Positions 14,032-15,796 of a DNA stretch of 15,796 bases are shown piece by piece (position 1 is the first letter of the stretch; the number at the start of each line of letters is the position of its first letter). This stretch comes from Gp6-AA40 sp046765795 (lineage in GTDB: Bacteria; Acidobacteriota; Vicinamibacteria; Vicinamibacterales; UBA2999). The stretch spans positions 1 to 15,796 of the forward strand of contig JBKPRH010000426.1 of NCBI GenBank assembly GCA_046765795.1. The letters are read 5' to 3'. The translations under genes and the position numbers were made by a program. The notes below the pieces were generated by a model that worked only from the letters and a program-made list of their open reading frames with translations, had not been told where the DNA came from and did no database searches.

Positions 14032-14229
14032 TCACTTATACGGAAGCATCCGCTCCAGCTTGGCGGCATCCTGATCGGCGACCTGCTGTGTGCCGCGCTT
14101 GTGGCGCTTGGTCTTCGTCGTCTTGCTCGTCAGGATGTGGCGCTTGAAGGCGCTGGCCCGGACAATCTTTCCGGTTCCGGTCTTCTTGAAACGCTTGGCG
14201 GCGCCTCGATGTGTTTTCAGTTTCGGCAT
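14032..14229 (-). CDS. rpmI: 50S ribosomal protein L35
   Basis: 65 residues, exactly the usual size. MPKLKTHRGAAKRFKKTGTG is the invariant L35 start; the highly basic middle (SKTTKTKRHKRG) and the end AKLERMLPYK are typical. L35 is a late-assembling large-subunit protein that contacts 23S rRNA. The ATG at 14229 is 4 nt after the infC TAG stop, with the ribosome binding site (GAAGAG) inside the end of infC, so translation is probably coupled. infC-rpmI-rplT is a widely conserved order. Confidence 0.97.
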   Translation of the reverse strand: MPKLKTHRGAAKRFKKTGTGKIVRASAFKRHILTSKTTKTKRHKRGTQQVADQDAAKLERMLPYK

Positions 14230-14233
14230 GTCT

Positions 14234-14830
<597 letters not shown>

Positions 14831-14835
14831 AACGT

Positions 14836-14841
14836 CCTCCT
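14836..14841 (-). promoter_or_regulatory. Strong ribosome binding site deciding the infC start
   Basis: AGGAGG on the minus strand is the clearest Shine-Dalgarno in the window. Its first two bases are part of the thrS TAG stop (14842-14840). The spacing of 5 nt to ATC at 14830 selects the non-AUG start of infC. Confidence 0.85.
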
Positions 14842-15796
14842 ACGCCGGCCTCTGCTCGGCTACGGGCGCCGGTCCCGATTGATCCTTCCGGCGAATCTCC
14901 TCGAGCGCGTCCGAGATGAACGCGTCGAGTGCACGGGACCCCATGTCACCGGCCGAACGACTGCGTACCGAAACCGCCCCTTCGGCGGCCTCGCGATCGC
15001 CAGTCACCAGCATGTAAGGGATCTTCTGCAGCTGGGCCTCTCGGATCTTATAACCAATCTTCTCCTGCCGGTCGTCCAGTTCGACCCGTAACCCGGCGGC
15101 AGCCAGGCGGTCCCGAACCCCGGCCGCGTAGTCGCGATGGCGGTCGGAAATCGGCATGACAAGCGCCTGAACCGGGGCCAACCACAGCGGCCAGGCGCCG
15201 GCGAAGTGCTCGATCAGCAGCGCGATGAACCGCTCGAAGCTGCCGAAGATTGCACGATGGATTACGACAGGCCGGTGTTCGGCGTTGTCTGCGCCGATGT
15301 ATTTGAGGTCGAACCGCTCCGGAATCTGGTAGTCGAGCTGAATCGTGGCGCATTGCCACTTCCGCCCAATCGCGTCCGTGACGTCGAAGTCGATCTTGGG
15401 GCCGTAGAACGCGCCGTCGCCCTCATTGATCGTGTACGGCTCTCCGACGGCGTCGAGCGCCTTCTTGAGCTCCGACTCGGCGTGGTTCCACTGCTCGATG
15501 GCGCCCAGAAACTCCGCTGGCCGCGTGGACAGTTTCAGTTCCGGCTTCATCCCGAAATCCGCATACACCCGCTGGACCAGCCGCAGCGCGAGCTCCACTT
15601 CGCTGCCGATCTGCGACTCCATCACGAAGCAGTGGCCATCGTCCTGGCTGAACTGACGGACGCGCGTCAATCCGGAGAGCACGCCGGAGGCTTCGTTGCG
15701 GTGGAGCGGCGTCTGCTCGTGATAGCGGATGGGGAGGTCCTTGTAGCTGCGGACCTCGCTTCCGAAGATCAGCATGTGGCCCGGGCAGTTCATGGC
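14840..15796 (-). CDS. thrS: Threonyl-tRNA synthetase, C-terminal part (cut by window end)
   Basis: 318 C-terminal residues; the gene continues past the window edge, so the TGS, editing and first catalytic parts are not seen. The class II core is clear: AMNCPGHMLIF, LHRNEASGVLSGLTRVRQFS (motif 2), QDDGHCF, GDGAFYGPKIDFDV, CATIQLDYQIPERF and motif 3 HRAIFGSFERFIALLIEHF. The three zinc ligands that sense threonine are present: Cys in MNCPGH, His in DDGHCF and His in IHRAIFGS. The anticodon-binding domain follows (LAPVQALVMPISD to SDALEEIRRKD), with a short Pro/Ala tail. It attaches threonine to tRNA-Thr. It is the first visible gene of the thrS-infC-rpmI-rplT-pheST cluster; the promoter lies outside the window. 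Confidence 0.97.
   Translation of the reverse strand, partial: AMNCPGHMLIFGSEVRSYKDLPIRYHEQTPLHRNEASGVLSGLTRVRQFSQDDGHCFVMESQIGSEVELALRLVQRVYADFGMKPELKLSTRPAEFLGAIEQWNHAESELKKALDAVGEPYTINEGDGAFYGPKIDFDVTDAIGRKWQCATIQLDYQIPERFDLKYIGADNAEHRPVVIHRAIFGSFERFIALLIEHFAGAWPLWLAPVQALVMPISDRHRDYAAGVRDRLAAAGLRVELDDRQEKIGYKIREAQLQKIPYMLVTGDREAAEGAVSVRSRSAGDMGSRALDAFISDALEEIRRKDQSGPAPVAEQRPA

Overview
The window (about 60 % G+C by eye) is a dense chromosomal segment from a Gram-negative bacterium. Acidobacteriota, probably a Vicinamibacteria-like lineage, is my best guess. The reasons are an outer-membrane barrel-like protein of a kind I associate with that phylum, a short PheT, 6S RNA directly downstream of zapA, and low-complexity or palindromic repeats scattered through spacers and gene linkers. 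The assignment is inference, not a database result.

Layout. (1) 1-608, minus: N-terminal part of a secreted barrel-like outer-membrane protein, cut by the window edge and divergent from the next gene. (2) 647-4194, plus: two overlapping ABC exporter half-transporters (TAATG junction) with the residue asymmetry of a heterodimeric exporter. (3) 4322-7489, plus: a soluble PAS-GAF-GAF-GAF hybrid histidine kinase with a C-terminal receiver, behind a good extended -10 promoter. (4) 7497-15796, minus: a long co-directional translation and cell-division cluster, transcribed as thrS (partial), infC, rpmI, rplT, pheS, pheT, a ZapB-like coiled-coil gene, zapA, 6S RNA, thiL, and a membrane-anchored 3D-domain wall protein. 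Four junctions are tight: thrS stop inside the infC ribosome binding site, infC/rpmI 4 nt apart, pheS/pheT ATGA overlap, thiL/3D-protein directly abutting.

The most unusual content lies between and inside these ordinary genes. Three spacers of the cluster (rpmI-rplT, rplT-pheS, pheT-zapB) are filled with degenerate tandem repeats of exactly 7-nt period; two of them fold back on themselves. The rplT-pheS spacer is essentially one 40-bp-arm hairpin running from the rplT stop to the pheS start. Palindromic or repeat-like segments also lie in frame inside three conserved proteins. One, in the second ABC transporter, is a 33-bp in-frame insertion flanked by a 6-bp direct repeat. The others are in pheT (B5 region) and pheS (a 29-residue linker). 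A further perfect palindrome lies between 6S RNA and thiL.

Other points: infC begins at a non-AUG codon (ATC) 36 codons upstream of the first ATG. The 6S RNA is well supported by promoter, secondary structure and terminator. No tRNA, rRNA, CRISPR array, insertion sequence or phage gene was seen, and I found no convincing new multi-gene system.
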